In this document: in pieces, positions 53,729-62,909 of the stretch
Position numbering within the stretch: position 1 is the first letter of the stretch
Layout: each line of letters starts with the position of its first letter
Origin: Streptococcus pneumoniae
GTDB lineage: Bacteria; Bacillota; Bacilli; Lactobacillales; Streptococcaceae
Assembly (NCBI RefSeq): GCF_001457635.1
Contig: NZ_LN831051.1
Location: 1,054,001 to 1,118,000 of the forward strand
DNA length: 64,000 bases
Direction: 5' to 3'
Program-made: the position numbers and the translations under genes
The notes under the pieces: generated by a model
Told to the model about the DNA's origin: nothing
Databases searched by the model: none
Seen by the model: only the letters and a program-made list of their open reading frames with translations

Positions 53729-54447
53729 AGGTCACCTCCATTGAAAAAGAGTTGATTACCGTAAGCTTCTTTTAGATTGGTTTCGGTAAAAGTTTCTTTT
53801 GTTGGACCAAAGGCAATCACTTCTCGATTGACAAGTAAGACTTGATCGAAGTAGTGGGGAATCTTGCTGAGGTCGTGGTGAACGATGAGAACCGTCTTCC
53901 CAGCTTTTTTCAAATCTCTCAGCGTATTCATGATGATTTCCTCACTGACAGAGTCAATCCCAGCAAAGGGTTCATCCAAGAGGATATAGTCGGCTTCCTG
54001 CACCAAACATCTGGCAATCAAAACCCGCTGGAATTGACCTCCAGACAGTTGACTAATTTGACGTTCAGCGTAGTCAGCTAGGCCGACGATTTCAAGGGCC
54101 TCTTGCACTTTCTTCCAATGTTTAGTCTTTAAACTTCGAAAGAGAGGAATAGAGGGAAATAGTCCTAACGAGACGCATTCCTTGCCCTTGATGGGAAAGT
54201 TGTAGTCGATATTGATTTTTTGTTCGACATAGGCAATTCGGTGTAAGGATTTTTTAACTTCCTTGTCATCGAGAAATGCCTGACCTTGATGTGGGATAAT
54301 TCCCAGCATACCTTTTAATAGTGTTGATTTCCCAGCGCCGTTTGGACCAATGATGCCGGTAATTGTTGGTCCATGGAGCACTAGTGAAATATCCTTAAGT
54401 GCCAACGTTTCTTTGTAGGAGACACTGAGGTTTTCGATACGTATCAT
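53725..54447 (-). CDS. psaB: Manganese ABC transporter ATP-binding protein PsaB
   Basis: A 240-residue ATPase with Walker [10 protein letters not shown] near residue 38, signature [14 protein letters not shown] near 135 and Walker [13 protein letters not shown]. It powers manganese uptake through PsaC. Start at 54447 with AGGAGGAATAC upstream; the 11 codons before it in frame overlap the promoter. First gene of psaBCA, expressed from the PsaR-controlled promoter just upstream. Confidence 0.96.
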   Translation of the reverse strand: MIRIENLSVSYKETLALKDISLVLHGPTITGIIGPNGAGKSTLLKGMLGIIPHQGQAFLDDKEVKKSLHRIAYVEQKINIDYNFPIKGKECVSLGLFPSIPLFRSLKTKHWKKVQEALEIVGLADYAERQISQLSGGQFQRVLIARCLVQEADYILLDEPFAGIDSVSEEIIMNTLRDLKKAGKTVLIVHHDLSKIPHYFDQVLLVNREVIAFGPTKETFTETNLKEAYGNQLFFNGGDL

Positions 54448-54471
54448 AAACTTGTATTCCTCCTGTCTCTT

Positions 54472-54507
54472 AATATACATTAAAAAAAAAATTAAGTCAA
54501 GTTAATT
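54472..54507 (-). promoter_or_regulatory. psaBCA promoter with PsaR operator
   Basis: On the minus strand -35 TTGACT (54495-54500), 17-base spacer, -10 TATATT (54472-54477). An 18-base palindrome with arms AATTAA and TTAATT (54490-54507) covers the -35 box. This is where the Mn-dependent repressor PsaR, encoded at 62910, is expected to bind when manganese is plentiful. Confidence 0.85.
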
Positions 54508-54578
54508 TTTGAAAAAATTAAAATAATAACTGAAAAATAGATTCTAAAGATAACTTTCAGGATAAATTTCTAAATTAT

Positions 54579-54623
54579 AAAACGCATAGTATCAAGTGTA
54601 AAAAACTTGGAATTATGCGTTTT
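54579..54623. terminator. SPRITE-like hairpin before pepO
   Basis: AAAACGCATA and CAAGT pair with ACTTG and TATGCGTTTT; the flank TTTATCATGGAAA matches that of the hairpin at 4834. It lies between divergent psaB and pepO, so it terminates nothing obvious and looks like an inserted repeat. Confidence 0.7.
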
Positions 54624-54737
54624 ATCATGGAAAGATTTTTTATAATAGCTAAAAAATAATAGTTAAATGGTTATTAATTGCATTCCCTAGTGATTTTTGT
54701 TAAGATAAATGCAAATACAAATGAAAGCGAGAACAAG

Positions 54738-56630
54738 ATGACACGTTATCAAGATGATTTTTATGATGCTATCAATGGAGAATGGCAACAGACAGCTGAA
54801 ATCCCAGCAGATAAGTCTCAAACTGGAGGTTTTGTTGATTTAGACCAGGAAATTGAAGACCTGATGCTGGCGACAACAGACAAGTGGTTAGCAGGTGAAG
54901 AGGTGCCTGAGGATGCTATCTTGGAAAACTTTGTCAAATACCACCGCCTAGTTCGTGATTTTGACAAGAGAGAAGCTGACGGTATCACACCTGTCTTACC
55001 ACTCCTTAAAGAATTCCAAGAATTGGAAACTTTTGCGGATTTTACAGCTAAACTAGCAGAGTTTGAGCTTGCAGGAAAACCAAACTTCCTTCCTTTTGGT
55101 GTATCGCCAGACTTTATGGATGCTAGAATCAATGTTCTATGGGCTAGCGCTCCAAGCACAATCTTGCCAGATACGACCTACTATGCAGAAGAACATCCTC
55201 AGCGCGAAGAACTCTTGACTCTTTGGAAAGAAAGCAGCGCAAATCTCCTCAAGGCTTATGATTTCTCTGATGAAGAAATTGAAGACTTGCTAGAAAAAAG
55301 ACTTGAATTGGACCGCCGAGTTGCGGCAGTGGTGCTCTCTAATGAAGAAAGTTCAGAATATGCTAAACTCTATCATCCATATTCTTACGAAGATTTCAAG
55401 AAATTCGCGCCTGCCCTACCTTTGGATGACTTCTTCAAAGCAGTTATTGGGCAATTACCAGACAAGGTTATTGTAGACGAGGAACGTTTCTGGCAAGCAG
55501 CAGAGCAATTCTACAGTGAGGAAGCCTGGTCTCTCCTTAAAGCAACCTTGATTTTGAGTGTTGTCAATCTTTCAACCAGCTATTTAACAGAGGATATCCG
55601 TGTTTTGTCTGGTGCCTACAGCCGTGCCCTTTCTGGAGTTCCAGAGGCAAAAGATAAGGTCAAAGCAGCTTATCATCTAGCACAAGAACCTTTCAAGCAA
55701 GCCCTGGGTCTTTGGTACGCCCGTGAGAAGTTCTCTCCAGAAGCCAAGGCGGATGTGGAGAAAAAAGTGGCAACCATGATTGATGTCTATAAGGAGCGTC
55801 TGCTTAAGAATGACTGGCTCACTCCAGAAACCTGTAAACAGGCTATCGTGAAACTCAATGTGATCAAACCTTATATTGGCTATCCAGAAGAATTGCCTGC
55901 ACGTTACAAGGATAAGGTAGTGAATGAAACTGCCAGTCTTTTTGAGAATGCTCTAGCCTTTGCGCGTGTGGAAATCAAGCACAGTTGGAGTAAGTGGAAC
56001 CAGCCTGTAGACTATAAGGAATGGGGCATGCCTGCTCATATGGTCAATGCCTACTACAATCCTCAGAAGAACCTGATTGTCTTTCCAGCGGCCATTTTAC
56101 AGGCGCCTTTCTATGACTTGCATCAGTCATCTTCTGCTAACTACGGTGGTATTGGGGCAGTGATTGCCCATGAAATTTCCCACGCCTTTGATACTAACGG
56201 GGCTTCCTTTGACGAAAATGGTAGCCTCAAGGATTGGTGGACAGAGAGCGACTATGCTGCCTTCAAGGAGAAAACACAAAAAGTCATTGACCAATTTGAT
56301 GGACAGGATTCTTATGGAGCAACCATTAACGGTAAATTGACTGTATCAGAAAACGTGGCTGACTTGGGAGGAATCGCAGCAGCTCTTGAAGCAGCTAAGA
56401 GAGAAACAGACTTCTCAGCAGAAGAGTTCTTCTACAACTTCGGTCGCATCTGGCGCATGAAAGGTCGACCAGAATTTATGAAACTTTTGGCTAGCGTCGA
56501 TGTGCACGCACCAGCCAAACTCCGTGTCAATGTGCAAGTACCAAACTTCGACGATTTCTTTACAACCTATGATGTCAAAGAAGGAGACGGAATGTGGCGT
56601 TCACCAGAGGAGCGCGTGATTATTTGGTAA
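54738..56630 (+). CDS. pepO: Endopeptidase O (M13 neprilysin family)
   Basis: Zinc metallopeptidase; in pneumococcus also known outside the cell as a plasminogen- and fibronectin-binding protein despite having no signal peptide. The 630-residue protein has the zinc motif HEISH (residues 478-482) in AHEISHAFDTNGA and the third ligand in ENVADLGGIAAA near 539. The ATG at 54738 has an AAAGCGAGAACAAG site; the 20 in-frame codons before it read through promoter-like sequence. Single gene with its own terminator. Confidence 0.95.
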   Translation: MTRYQDDFYDAINGEWQQTAEIPADKSQTGGFVDLDQEIEDLMLATTDKWLAGEEVPEDAILENFVKYHRLVRDFDKREADGITPVLPLLKEFQELETFADFTAKLAEFELAGKPNFLPFGVSPDFMDARINVLWASAPSTILPDTTYYAEEHPQREELLTLWKESSANLLKAYDFSDEEIEDLLEKRLELDRRVAAVVLSNEESSEYAKLYHPYSYEDFKKFAPALPLDDFFKAVIGQLPDKVIVDEERFWQAAEQFYSEEAWSLLKATLILSVVNLSTSYLTEDIRVLSGAYSRALSGVPEAKDKVKAAYHLAQEPFKQALGLWYAREKFSPEAKADVEKKVATMIDVYKERLLKNDWLTPETCKQAIVKLNVIKPYIGYPEELPARYKDKVVNETASLFENALAFARVEIKHSWSKWNQPVDYKEWGMPAHMVNAYYNPQKNLIVFPAAILQAPFYDLHQSSSANYGGIGAVIAHEISHAFDTNGASFDENGSLKDWWTESDYAAFKEKTQKVIDQFDGQDSYGATINGKLTVSENVADLGGIAAALEAAKRETDFSAEEFFYNFGRIWRMKGRPEFMKLLASVDVHAPAKLRVNVQVPNFDDFFTTYDVKEGDGMWRSPEERVIIW

Positions 56631-56653
56631 TACAAAAAATCTAGTCATCAGAA

Positions 56654-56698
56654 AAAAGGCATCCAATCACGTGTGAAAACCTTGATAGGATGCCTTTT
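56654..56698 (+). terminator. Terminator of pepO
   Basis: AAAAGGCATCC pairs with GGATGCCTTTT around a 23-base loop; AT-rich ends allow use in either direction. Confidence 0.85.
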
Positions 56699-56752
56699 GT
56701 AATAGAAAGATTTGCTGGATAGTTTACTTAAATTTCGATTGTCATCATCTTG

Positions 56753-57382
56753 CTAGAAAAAGGGATTGAAGGCCTTTTCGTGAGCGATAGTAGTAGCTGG
56801 ACCATGTCCTGGATAGACATCGTAGTTTGGTAGGGTGAAGAGTTGGGTCTGGATACTATGAAGGAGTTGCTCCATGCTACCAGTCGGAAGGTCGGTCCGT
56901 CCGATAGTTTCGCGGAATAGAGCATCTCCCGTCAAGACTAGGTGAGCATCAGGAAAGACTAGGGAAACACCACCGATAGAGTGCCCTGGGGTCGGTAGAA
57001 CCTTAAAACGAAATTCCTCTAGTTGGTATTCTTCGTGAAAGACAAAGGTGTGTTCTGCAGGTTTTGTGACCACATCTGCCATATCATCGTGGCGAGGGAG
57101 ACCGGAGAGATTATCGACAGGAGTGTAGAGCCAGCTGGCTTCGCTCTCTGCGATATAGACAGGAGGATTGCCAAACGTCTCGCGAACCAAGTCCAGACTC
57201 ATGATATGGTCATAATGGGCGTGGGTCAAGAGAATAGCACAGATCGGTTTGTTGATCTTCTCGATTGTCTGACGAATGGCTTCCCAATGACTACCAGGAT
57301 CGACGACGATGAGGTGCTTTTCGCCTTCTAGATAATAGGTATTTTCATAGGCAACAGGATTCACGGTTTTATGGATTTTCAT
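56753..57382 (-). CDS. Metallo-beta-lactamase-fold hydrolase (glyoxalase II-like)
   Basis: A 209-residue protein with the metal-binding motif THAHYDHIM near residue 58, GHSIGGVSL near 130, TGDALF near 150 and a final PGHGPATT. Family members hydrolyse thioesters such as S-lactoylglutathione or related compounds; the substrate here is not known. Start at 57382 with TTGGAGC upstream; 17 codons before it are unsupported. It is convergent with pepO and followed on its 5' side by a BOX. Confidence 0.88.
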   Translation of the reverse strand: MKIHKTVNPVAYENTYYLEGEKHLIVVDPGSHWEAIRQTIEKINKPICAILLTHAHYDHIMSLDLVRETFGNPPVYIAESEASWLYTPVDNLSGLPRHDDMADVVTKPAEHTFVFHEEYQLEEFRFKVLPTPGHSIGGVSLVFPDAHLVLTGDALFRETIGRTDLPTGSMEQLLHSIQTQLFTLPNYDVYPGHGPATTIAHEKAFNPFF

Positions 57383-57409
57383 ACTAGCTCCAATCTCAAA
57401 GAATATACT

Positions 57410-57525
57410 AATACTCTTCGAAAATCTCTTCAAACCGCGTCAACTTTATCTGCAACCTCAAAGCAGTGCTTTGAACAGCCTGCGGCTAGCTTTCTAGTTT
57501 GCTCTTTGATTTTCATTGAGTATAA
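57410..57525 (+). repeat. BOX element (A-C)
   Basis: Begins ATACTCTTCGAAAATCTC, contains CCTCAAAGCAGTGCTTTGA and ends TTTTCATTGAGTATAAA. The apparent reading frame through it is spurious. Confidence 0.88.
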
Positions 57526-57619
57526 ATTAAGTATAGCACAGTTAGGGAGAATAGGTAAGGATTTAAAATGAACTTAAAAACCAGCATGACTAGATGAAGA
57601 CAGGCTGGTTATCAATTTA

Positions 57620-57880
57620 TCAATATTGGAAAGGTGTCAATTGCCCTTCATAGGTTGCATAAACTCCGTCATTAGCTTGTTTGATAGACGTGATGTTTAG
57701 AGTGCTACCGTAGTTGGCTTCTCATTTGTCGCTATATTCACTATAAGTTATCCTACTGGGCAGGTTCTGGTCGTTAGCATAGTATTGAACGAGTTTTTTA
57801 TAGCTTTGCTGGCTGAATAGGAACAGGCAGCAAACTCCTAACATTAGGAGAGCAAAGATAGAAATAGCAGTTTTTTTCAT
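57620..57880 (-). pseudogene. Small exported protein interrupted by TGA
   Basis: On the minus strand an ATG at 57880 with AAGGAGAAT upstream starts MKKTAISIFALLMLGVCC, a signal-peptide or membrane-anchor start, and continues to SEYSDK before TGA (57722-57724). The frame stays open after it (EANYGSTLNITSIKQAND to LTPFQY) to a second TGA at 57620. A one-base change (for example TGG to TGA) would explain it; intact length 86 codons. No family recognised. BOX elements lie on both sides. Confidence 0.7.
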
Positions 57881-57931
57881 AGGTATTCTCCTTATAAACT
57901 AAAGGATAGAAGAAAGTATCTTGAGGATTTT

Positions 57932-58083
57932 TATACTCTTCAAAAATCTCTTCAAACCGCGTCAACGTCGCCTTGCCGTATATATGTGACTGACTTTGTC
58001 AGTCTTATCTACAACCTCAAAGCAGTGCTTTGAGCAACCTGCGGCTAGTTTCCTAGTTTGCTCTTTGATTTTCATTGAGTATT
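57932..58083 (+). repeat. BOX element (A-B-C)
   Basis: Begins TATACTCTTCAAAAATCTC, has one boxB (GACTGACTTTGTCAGTC to GTGCTTTGAG) and ends TTTTCATTGAGTATT. Confidence 0.9.
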
Positions 58084-58185
58084 AATTCCAAAATCCAGTC
58101 AAGGTACCAGTGTATGTGATACGAGTTCCACCGTTTATCTTTCGTATCTTCAATGGAATTGGGGAAATCAGAAAGTCTTTGGGTT
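58081..58185 (-). pseudogene. C-terminal remnant of a relative of the 57620 protein
   Basis: On the minus strand the last open codons read GGTRITYTGTLTGFWN then a stop, resembling GVYATYEGQLTPFQY at the end of the gene at 57620. No start is present; the frame closes upstream. It looks like the tail of a second copy truncated next to the BOX. The rest of 58186-58375 is AT-rich promoter sequence for relA. Confidence 0.4.
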
Positions 58186-58375
58186 ACAATATGGTTTCCG
58201 TTCTTCTATCTCTCCTTCTATCACCTAAGTTTAAAATCTAACTTCGTAGTATATTATGGGCTAATAATTCAGAATTATCAAGCAATTTTGAATTATTTTT
58301 TTCTTATTCTGTTCCAATCTAGTTTTCATATTCTTAAAAAAGTGATAAAATGGTAGGAAGAATTGGAGAGTAGAG

Positions 58376-60598
58376 ATGCCGAAAGAAGTGAATTTAACAG
58401 GCGAAGAAGTTGTCGCTTTAACCAAAGAATATTTAACGGAAGAGGATGTTCATTTTGTCCATAAGGCCTTGGTCTATGCTGTTGAATGCCACAGTGGTCA
58501 ATATCGCAAATCAGGCGAGCCTTATATCATTCACCCTATCCAAGTGGCAGGTATTTTAGCTAAGCTAAAGCTGGATGCTGTAACAGTAGCTTGTGGATTC
58601 TTGCATGATGTGGTGGAAGATACAGATGCGACCTTGGACGATTTGGAAAGAGAGTTTGGTCCTGATGTGCGGGTGATTGTTGACGGAGTTACCAAGCTTG
58701 GCAAGGTCGAGTACAAATCGATCGAGGAGCAATTAGCGGAAAATCATCGCAAGATGCTCATGGCCATGTCTGAGGACATCCGCGTTATTTTGGTCAAACT
58801 GTCTGACCGCTTGCACAATATGCGGACCCTGAAACATCTTCGAAAAGACAAGCAGGAGCGTATTTCCAAAGAAACCATGGAAATCTATGCCCCACTTGCC
58901 CATCGTTTGGGGATTTCCAGTGTCAAATGGGAATTAGAAGACTTGTCTTTCCGTTATCTCAATCCAACGGAGTTTTACAAGATTACCCATATGATGAAGG
59001 AAAAGCGCAGGGAGCGTGAGGCCTTGGTGGATGAGGTAGTCACAAAATTAGAGGAGTATACGACAGAACGTCACTTGAAAGGGAAGATTTATGGTCGTCC
59101 CAAGCATATTTACTCAATTTTCCGCAAAATGCAGGACAAGAGAAAACGGTTTGAGGAAATCTATGATCTGATTGCTATTCGTTGTATTTTAGATACCCAA
59201 AGTGATGTTTATGCCATGCTTGGTTACGTGCATGAATTTTGGAAACCGATGCCAGGTCGCTTCAAAGACTATATTGCCAACCGCAAGGCCAATGGTTATC
59301 AGTCTATCCATACGACTGTTTATGGACCAAAAGGGCCGATTGAATTCCAGATTCGAACCAAGGAAATGCACGAGGTGGCTGAGTATGGGGTTGCGGCTCA
59401 CTGGGCTTATAAGAAAGGTATAAAGGGGCAAGTTAACAGCAAGGAATCAGCTATTGGAATGAACTGGATCAAGGAGATGATGGAGCTCCAAGATCAGGCT
59501 GATGATGCTAAGGAATTTGTGGACTCTGTTAAGGAAAACTATCTGGCTGAGGAGATTTACGTTTTTACCCCAGATGGAGCTGTCCGTTCCCTTCCCAAAG
59601 ATTCAGGACCGATTGATTTTGCCTACGAAATCCATACCAAGGTCGGTGAAAAAGCAACTGGTGCCAAGGTCAATGGCCGCATGGTTCCACTGACAACCAA
59701 GTTAAAGACAGGGGATCAGGTTGAAATTATCGCCAACCCGAACTCCTTTGGACCTAGCCGTGACTGGCTCAATATGGTCAAGACTAGCAAGGCGCGCAAT
59801 AAGATTCGCCAGTTCTTTAAAAACCAAGATAAGGAATTGTCTGTCAACAAGGGTCGTGAGATGCTGATGGCTCAGTTCCAAGAAAATGGCTATGTGGCAA
59901 ATAAATTTATGGACAAGCGCCACATGGATCAAGTTCTGCAAAAGACCAGTTACAAGACAGAAGACTCCCTCTTTGCGGCCATTGGTTTTGGGGAAATCGG
60001 TGCGATTACCGTCTTTAACCGTCTGACTGAAAAGGAACGCCGTGAGGAAGAGCGTGCCAAGGCCAAGGCTGAGGCAGAGGAGCTTGTCAAAGGTGGCGAG
60101 GTCAAGGTTGAAAATAAAGAAACCCTCAAGGTCAAGCATGAGGGGGGAGTGGTTATTGAAGGTGCTTCTGGTCTCCTAGTGCGGATTGCTAAGTGTTGTA
60201 ACCCCGTGCCTGGTGACGATATTGTTGGCTACATTACCAAGGGTCGTGGTGTGGCTATTCACCGTGTGGACTGTATGAACCTGCGTGCCCAAGAAAACTA
60301 CGAGCAACGTCTCCTTGATGTGGAATGGGAAGACCAGTACCCTAGCTCAAATAAGGAGTATATGGCCCATATCGATATCTACGGTCTCAACCGTACAGGA
60401 CTGTTGAACGATGTACTGCAAGTTCTTTCAAATACAACCAAGAATATTTCAACGGTCAATGCCCAACCAACCAAGGATATGAAGTTTGCTAATATCCATG
60501 TGTCCTTCGGTATTGCCAACCTCTCTACACTGACTACGGTTGTCGATAAAATTAAGAGTGTGCCAGAAGTTTACTCTGTCAAACGGACCAACGGCTAG
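58376..60598 (+). CDS. relA: RelA/SpoT homologue, bifunctional (p)ppGpp synthetase/hydrolase
   Basis: Controls the stringent response. The 740-residue protein has an HD hydrolase domain with [16 protein letters not shown] near residue 80, the synthetase domain with [10 protein letters not shown] near 265 and GYQSIHTTV near 310, a TGS domain ([16 protein letters not shown] near 390), a zinc-finger region with [14 protein letters not shown] near 610 and a C-terminal ACT domain. Both catalytic halves look intact. GGAGAGTAGAG precedes the ATG. dtd follows 29 bases later, a common pairing in Firmicutes. Confidence 0.96.
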   Translation: MPKEVNLTGEEVVALTKEYLTEEDVHFVHKALVYAVECHSGQYRKSGEPYIIHPIQVAGILAKLKLDAVTVACGFLHDVVEDTDATLDDLEREFGPDVRVIVDGVTKLGKVEYKSIEEQLAENHRKMLMAMSEDIRVILVKLSDRLHNMRTLKHLRKDKQERISKETMEIYAPLAHRLGISSVKWELEDLSFRYLNPTEFYKITHMMKEKRREREALVDEVVTKLEEYTTERHLKGKIYGRPKHIYSIFRKMQDKRKRFEEIYDLIAIRCILDTQSDVYAMLGYVHEFWKPMPGRFKDYIANRKANGYQSIHTTVYGPKGPIEFQIRTKEMHEVAEYGVAAHWAYKKGIKGQVNSKESAIGMNWIKEMMELQDQADDAKEFVDSVKENYLAEEIYVFTPDGAVRSLPKDSGPIDFAYEIHTKVGEKATGAKVNGRMVPLTTKLKTGDQVEIIANPNSFGPSRDWLNMVKTSKARNKIRQFFKNQDKELSVNKGREMLMAQFQENGYVANKFMDKRHMDQVLQKTSYKTEDSLFAAIGFGEIGAITVFNRLTEKERREEERAKAKAEAEELVKGGEVKVENKETLKVKHEGGVVIEGASGLLVRIAKCCNPVPGDDIVGYITKGRGVAIHRVDCMNLRAQENYEQRLLDVEWEDQYPSSNKEYMAHIDIYGLNRTGLLNDVLQVLSNTTKNISTVNAQPTKDMKFANIHVSFGIANLSTLTTVVDKIKSVPEVYSVKRTNG

Positions 60599-60627
60599 TT
60601 GTCCTAGCTCTTACTAGAAAGGCTATT

Positions 60628-61071
60628 ATGAAAATCATTATCCAACGGGTTAAAAAAGCCCAAGTGAGTATAGAAGGCCAGATTCAGGGAAAAATCAATC
60701 AGGGACTTTTATTGCTGGTTGGTGTTGGACCAGAGGACCAAGAGGAAGATTTGGACTATGCTGTGAGAAAACTGGTCAATATGCGGATTTTTTCAGACGC
60801 AGAAGGCAAGATGAACCTGTCTGTCAAAGATATTGAAGGAGAAATCCTCTCTATTTCTCAGTTTACCCTCTTTGCGGATACTAAGAAAGGCAATCGTCCA
60901 GCCTTTACAGGGGCAGCTAAACCTGATATGGCATCAGACTTCTATGATGCTTTCAATCAAAAATTAGCGCAAGAAGTGCCCGTTCAGACAGGTATCTTTG
61001 GAGCAGATATGCAGGTTGAGCTGGTTAATAACGGACCTGTTACCATTATCCTAGATACTAAAAAGAGATAA
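60628..61071 (+). CDS. dtd: D-aminoacyl-tRNA deacylase
   Basis: Removes D-amino acids (notably D-Tyr) mischarged onto tRNA. The 147-residue protein has the family motifs SQFTLFAD near residue 77 and [10 protein letters not shown] near the C-terminus, with the usual start [26 protein letters not shown] precedes the ATG. Cotranscribed with relA; a strong terminator overlaps its last base. Confidence 0.95.
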   Translation: MKIIIQRVKKAQVSIEGQIQGKINQGLLLLVGVGPEDQEEDLDYAVRKLVNMRIFSDAEGKMNLSVKDIEGEILSISQFTLFADTKKGNRPAFTGAAKPDMASDFYDAFNQKLAQEVPVQTGIFGADMQVELVNNGPVTIILDTKKR

Positions 61072-61103
61072 GAAAGACCAAGCCCAGTCGGCTTGGTCTT
61101 TCT
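61071..61103. terminator. Terminator of relA-dtd
   Basis: AGAAAGACCAAGCC pairs with GGCTTGGTCTTTCT around CAGTC; a 14-bp perfect stem usable from both strands. Confidence 0.88.
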
Positions 61104-61109
61104 CATCTA

Positions 61110-61523
61110 TCATAAAATACTCCAAAAAGAAATCGGTTCTTGATATGCTTGGGGGAAGTCTCTTTTCAGGCTTTGGCAGATGCGATAGGAAGGGATGAGA
61201 TGTCCTAGGATGAGGAGAGTTCCCTGAAGGAAAAGTGGAATATCACTTAAAGACACCAAGGAGAGAATCATCAGGCTATCCCATAGGAGAATTTGTAAAG
61301 CAAAACGCCAGAATCTCGGTCTAATCTGGGAATAGAGTTAACTAAAGTGGTCACAAAGTTGGTTTGAAAGATAGGTCAATAGCACAGGATGAAAGAAAAT
61401 GAGCCAACCGCTATAAATCAAAATCCAGTCCCAAGTAAGCCCCCTTTTAAATGTCAAAAATGCCAGCATGATTCCATCAATGACAAGGAGTTGAATGGTT
61501 TTGATGAAGATGATTTTTTTCAT
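61110..61523 (-). pseudogene. Membrane protein, paralogue of the 61542 gene, interrupted by TAA
   Basis: On the minus strand MKKIIFIKTIQLLVIDGI starts a membrane protein that stops at TAA (61338-61340) after 61 codons. The frame continues open to TGA at 61110, giving exactly 137 codons, the same length as the neighbour at 61542. The ends match: PISFWSIL here, HISLWECL there; around the stop, FS*LYSQI aligns with FAEIYPQI, so a GAA or similar codon probably became TAA. The shortened 61-residue product, with two hydrophobic segments, might still be made. RBS AAAGGAGG. Confidence 0.75.
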
Positions 61524-61541
61524 GCTAAAACCTCCTTTTCC

Positions 61542-61955
61542 TTAGAGACACTCCCATAAAGAGATGTGTTTGTCGTAAAAGTCTGGATAGTTTTCTCTTA
61601 GGTAGTCAGCTGTCATATAATAAAAAGTAGAATGGCAAGCAGTGATGATTGGCATAAGAGATGAAAAACGCTGAGAACTAATGAAGGCTAAGAGAACAAA
61701 AAATAGAAAATCAATGGTGAGAACCCCTAAATAGTAGAAGCGAATCTTTTTATTGATTTGAGGATAAATCTCAGCGAATTGATGTTTGAGTCGGACGACC
61801 AAGAGAAATAGCAGGAGTCCTTGAGCAAGGAAGAAAATTAAACCAGAGAGCAAGAGCCACTCAAAAGATGTCTCGAGTCTAGTGATAAAAAATGCAAATA
61901 GTAGCAAATCAATAACTGCAATTGCTATAAAATGGATTCTATAGAGTTTTTTCAT
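61542..61955 (-). CDS. Small integral membrane protein (paralogue pair)
   Basis: A 137-residue protein with four hydrophobic segments (about 8-25, 33-53, 71-90, 97-112), a basic N-terminus and a charged C-terminal tail. I do not recognise a family. GAGGAAGG lies before the ATG. The downstream gene on the same strand, 18 bases away, is a diverged copy of it, now broken, so the pair arose by tandem duplication. Positions 61956-62085 hold nothing recognised. Confidence 0.65.
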   Translation of the reverse strand: MKKLYRIHFIAIAVIDLLLFAFFITRLETSFEWLLLSGLIFFLAQGLLLFLLVVRLKHQFAEIYPQINKKIRFYYLGVLTIDFLFFVLLAFISSQRFSSLMPIITACHSTFYYMTADYLRENYPDFYDKHISLWECL

Positions 61956-62085
61956 GACAAGACCTTCCTCTTTTATCTAACTTCATTCTACTCCAAAAGA
62001 ATGGGAGTTACAACTAAAATGATAAAAATAGCAGAAGGGAGATTCTCTTAAGTTGGCTAGTATTCTTTATTTGAGTTTCCTTCTA

Positions 62086-62793
62086 TTATCTAACTTCTTC
62101 ATCATTCCAGACAAATAAAGCTCCGATTGCATTGAGGATATAAAAGATGTATTTACCGATATTGGCGAAGTTTCCTTGAATACCAGCTTTTGTCAGCTGA
62201 ACGAAATTGTAAATCAACCAAAAGCCCCACTGAGTTGTTAGTTTCAATGCATTCAAAGCATTGGCAATGAGGGACAGTGCAAAGGCAATAGTTGTTACGT
62301 AGGCAAGGAGATTCATCTTGCCCCCATATCCGATATAGTTGGTCACAAAGGCAAAGAGGAAGGCGATGATGGAAATGATGATGGCCGCCAATTTTACCTG
62401 TTTTTGGCTCATTTGGTTGGGTCTGCCTTCTTGCGAAGCTTTCCATTTCTTTATAGCAAAGGTATAAATGAGGAAGGTGACGGGATAGGTAATGATGGCC
62501 GCCTTATTTCCAAGGATATAATCAATAGCACCGGACAAAATGGTATTAACAATACCAAAGTAATTTCCCCATTTGCTTAATTTCCCCGTGAAACGAGTGG
62601 ACAACATGGAAATCCCAACGTTGGTTACGGAAATCAATCCAAAGGGTACAAGAGCTGTCCATAGTCCCCAGTCTACAAATTTATGGAGGCGAGAGTTGAG
62701 ATAACCAGATGCAATCGCAATCCCAACGACCAAAGCAACCCCGAAGAGGTCAAATCATTTAGATGTAGCAAAAATTTTTAGTGATTTTTTCAT
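62086..62793 (-). pseudogene. pnuC: Nicotinamide mononucleotide/riboside transporter PnuC with early stop
   Basis: The minus-strand frame starts MKKSLKIFATSK at 62793 (AAAGGTAG upstream), meets TGA at 62755-62757, and then stays open for 223 codons (FDLFGVALVVGIAIASG onwards) with about seven membrane helices, NYFGIVNTILSG and a final WNDEE typical of PnuC. One base change, most simply a TGG Trp codon to TGA, accounts for it. Restart at an internal Met or GTG is possible but would lose the first helix. PnuC imports NAD precursors; streptococci cannot make nicotinamide de novo. Confidence 0.8.
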
Positions 62794-62909
62794 AGGTTAA
62801 ACTACCTTTCTTTTTTTCAAATACTCTACCACCAAATGAAAGTAAAATCAAATGATAGAAATAAAACCCTGAAAATAAAACTTTCAGGGTTGGTAGGGGA
62901 CTTGAGAAA

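Noticed and set aside
57371..57571. 66-codon open frame on the + strand
   Set aside because: Runs through the BOX at 57410-57525 and has no independent support.
58153..58356. 67-codon hydrophobic frame before relA
   Set aside because: AT-rich leader sequence with no ribosome site; high A+T makes hydrophobic frames by chance.
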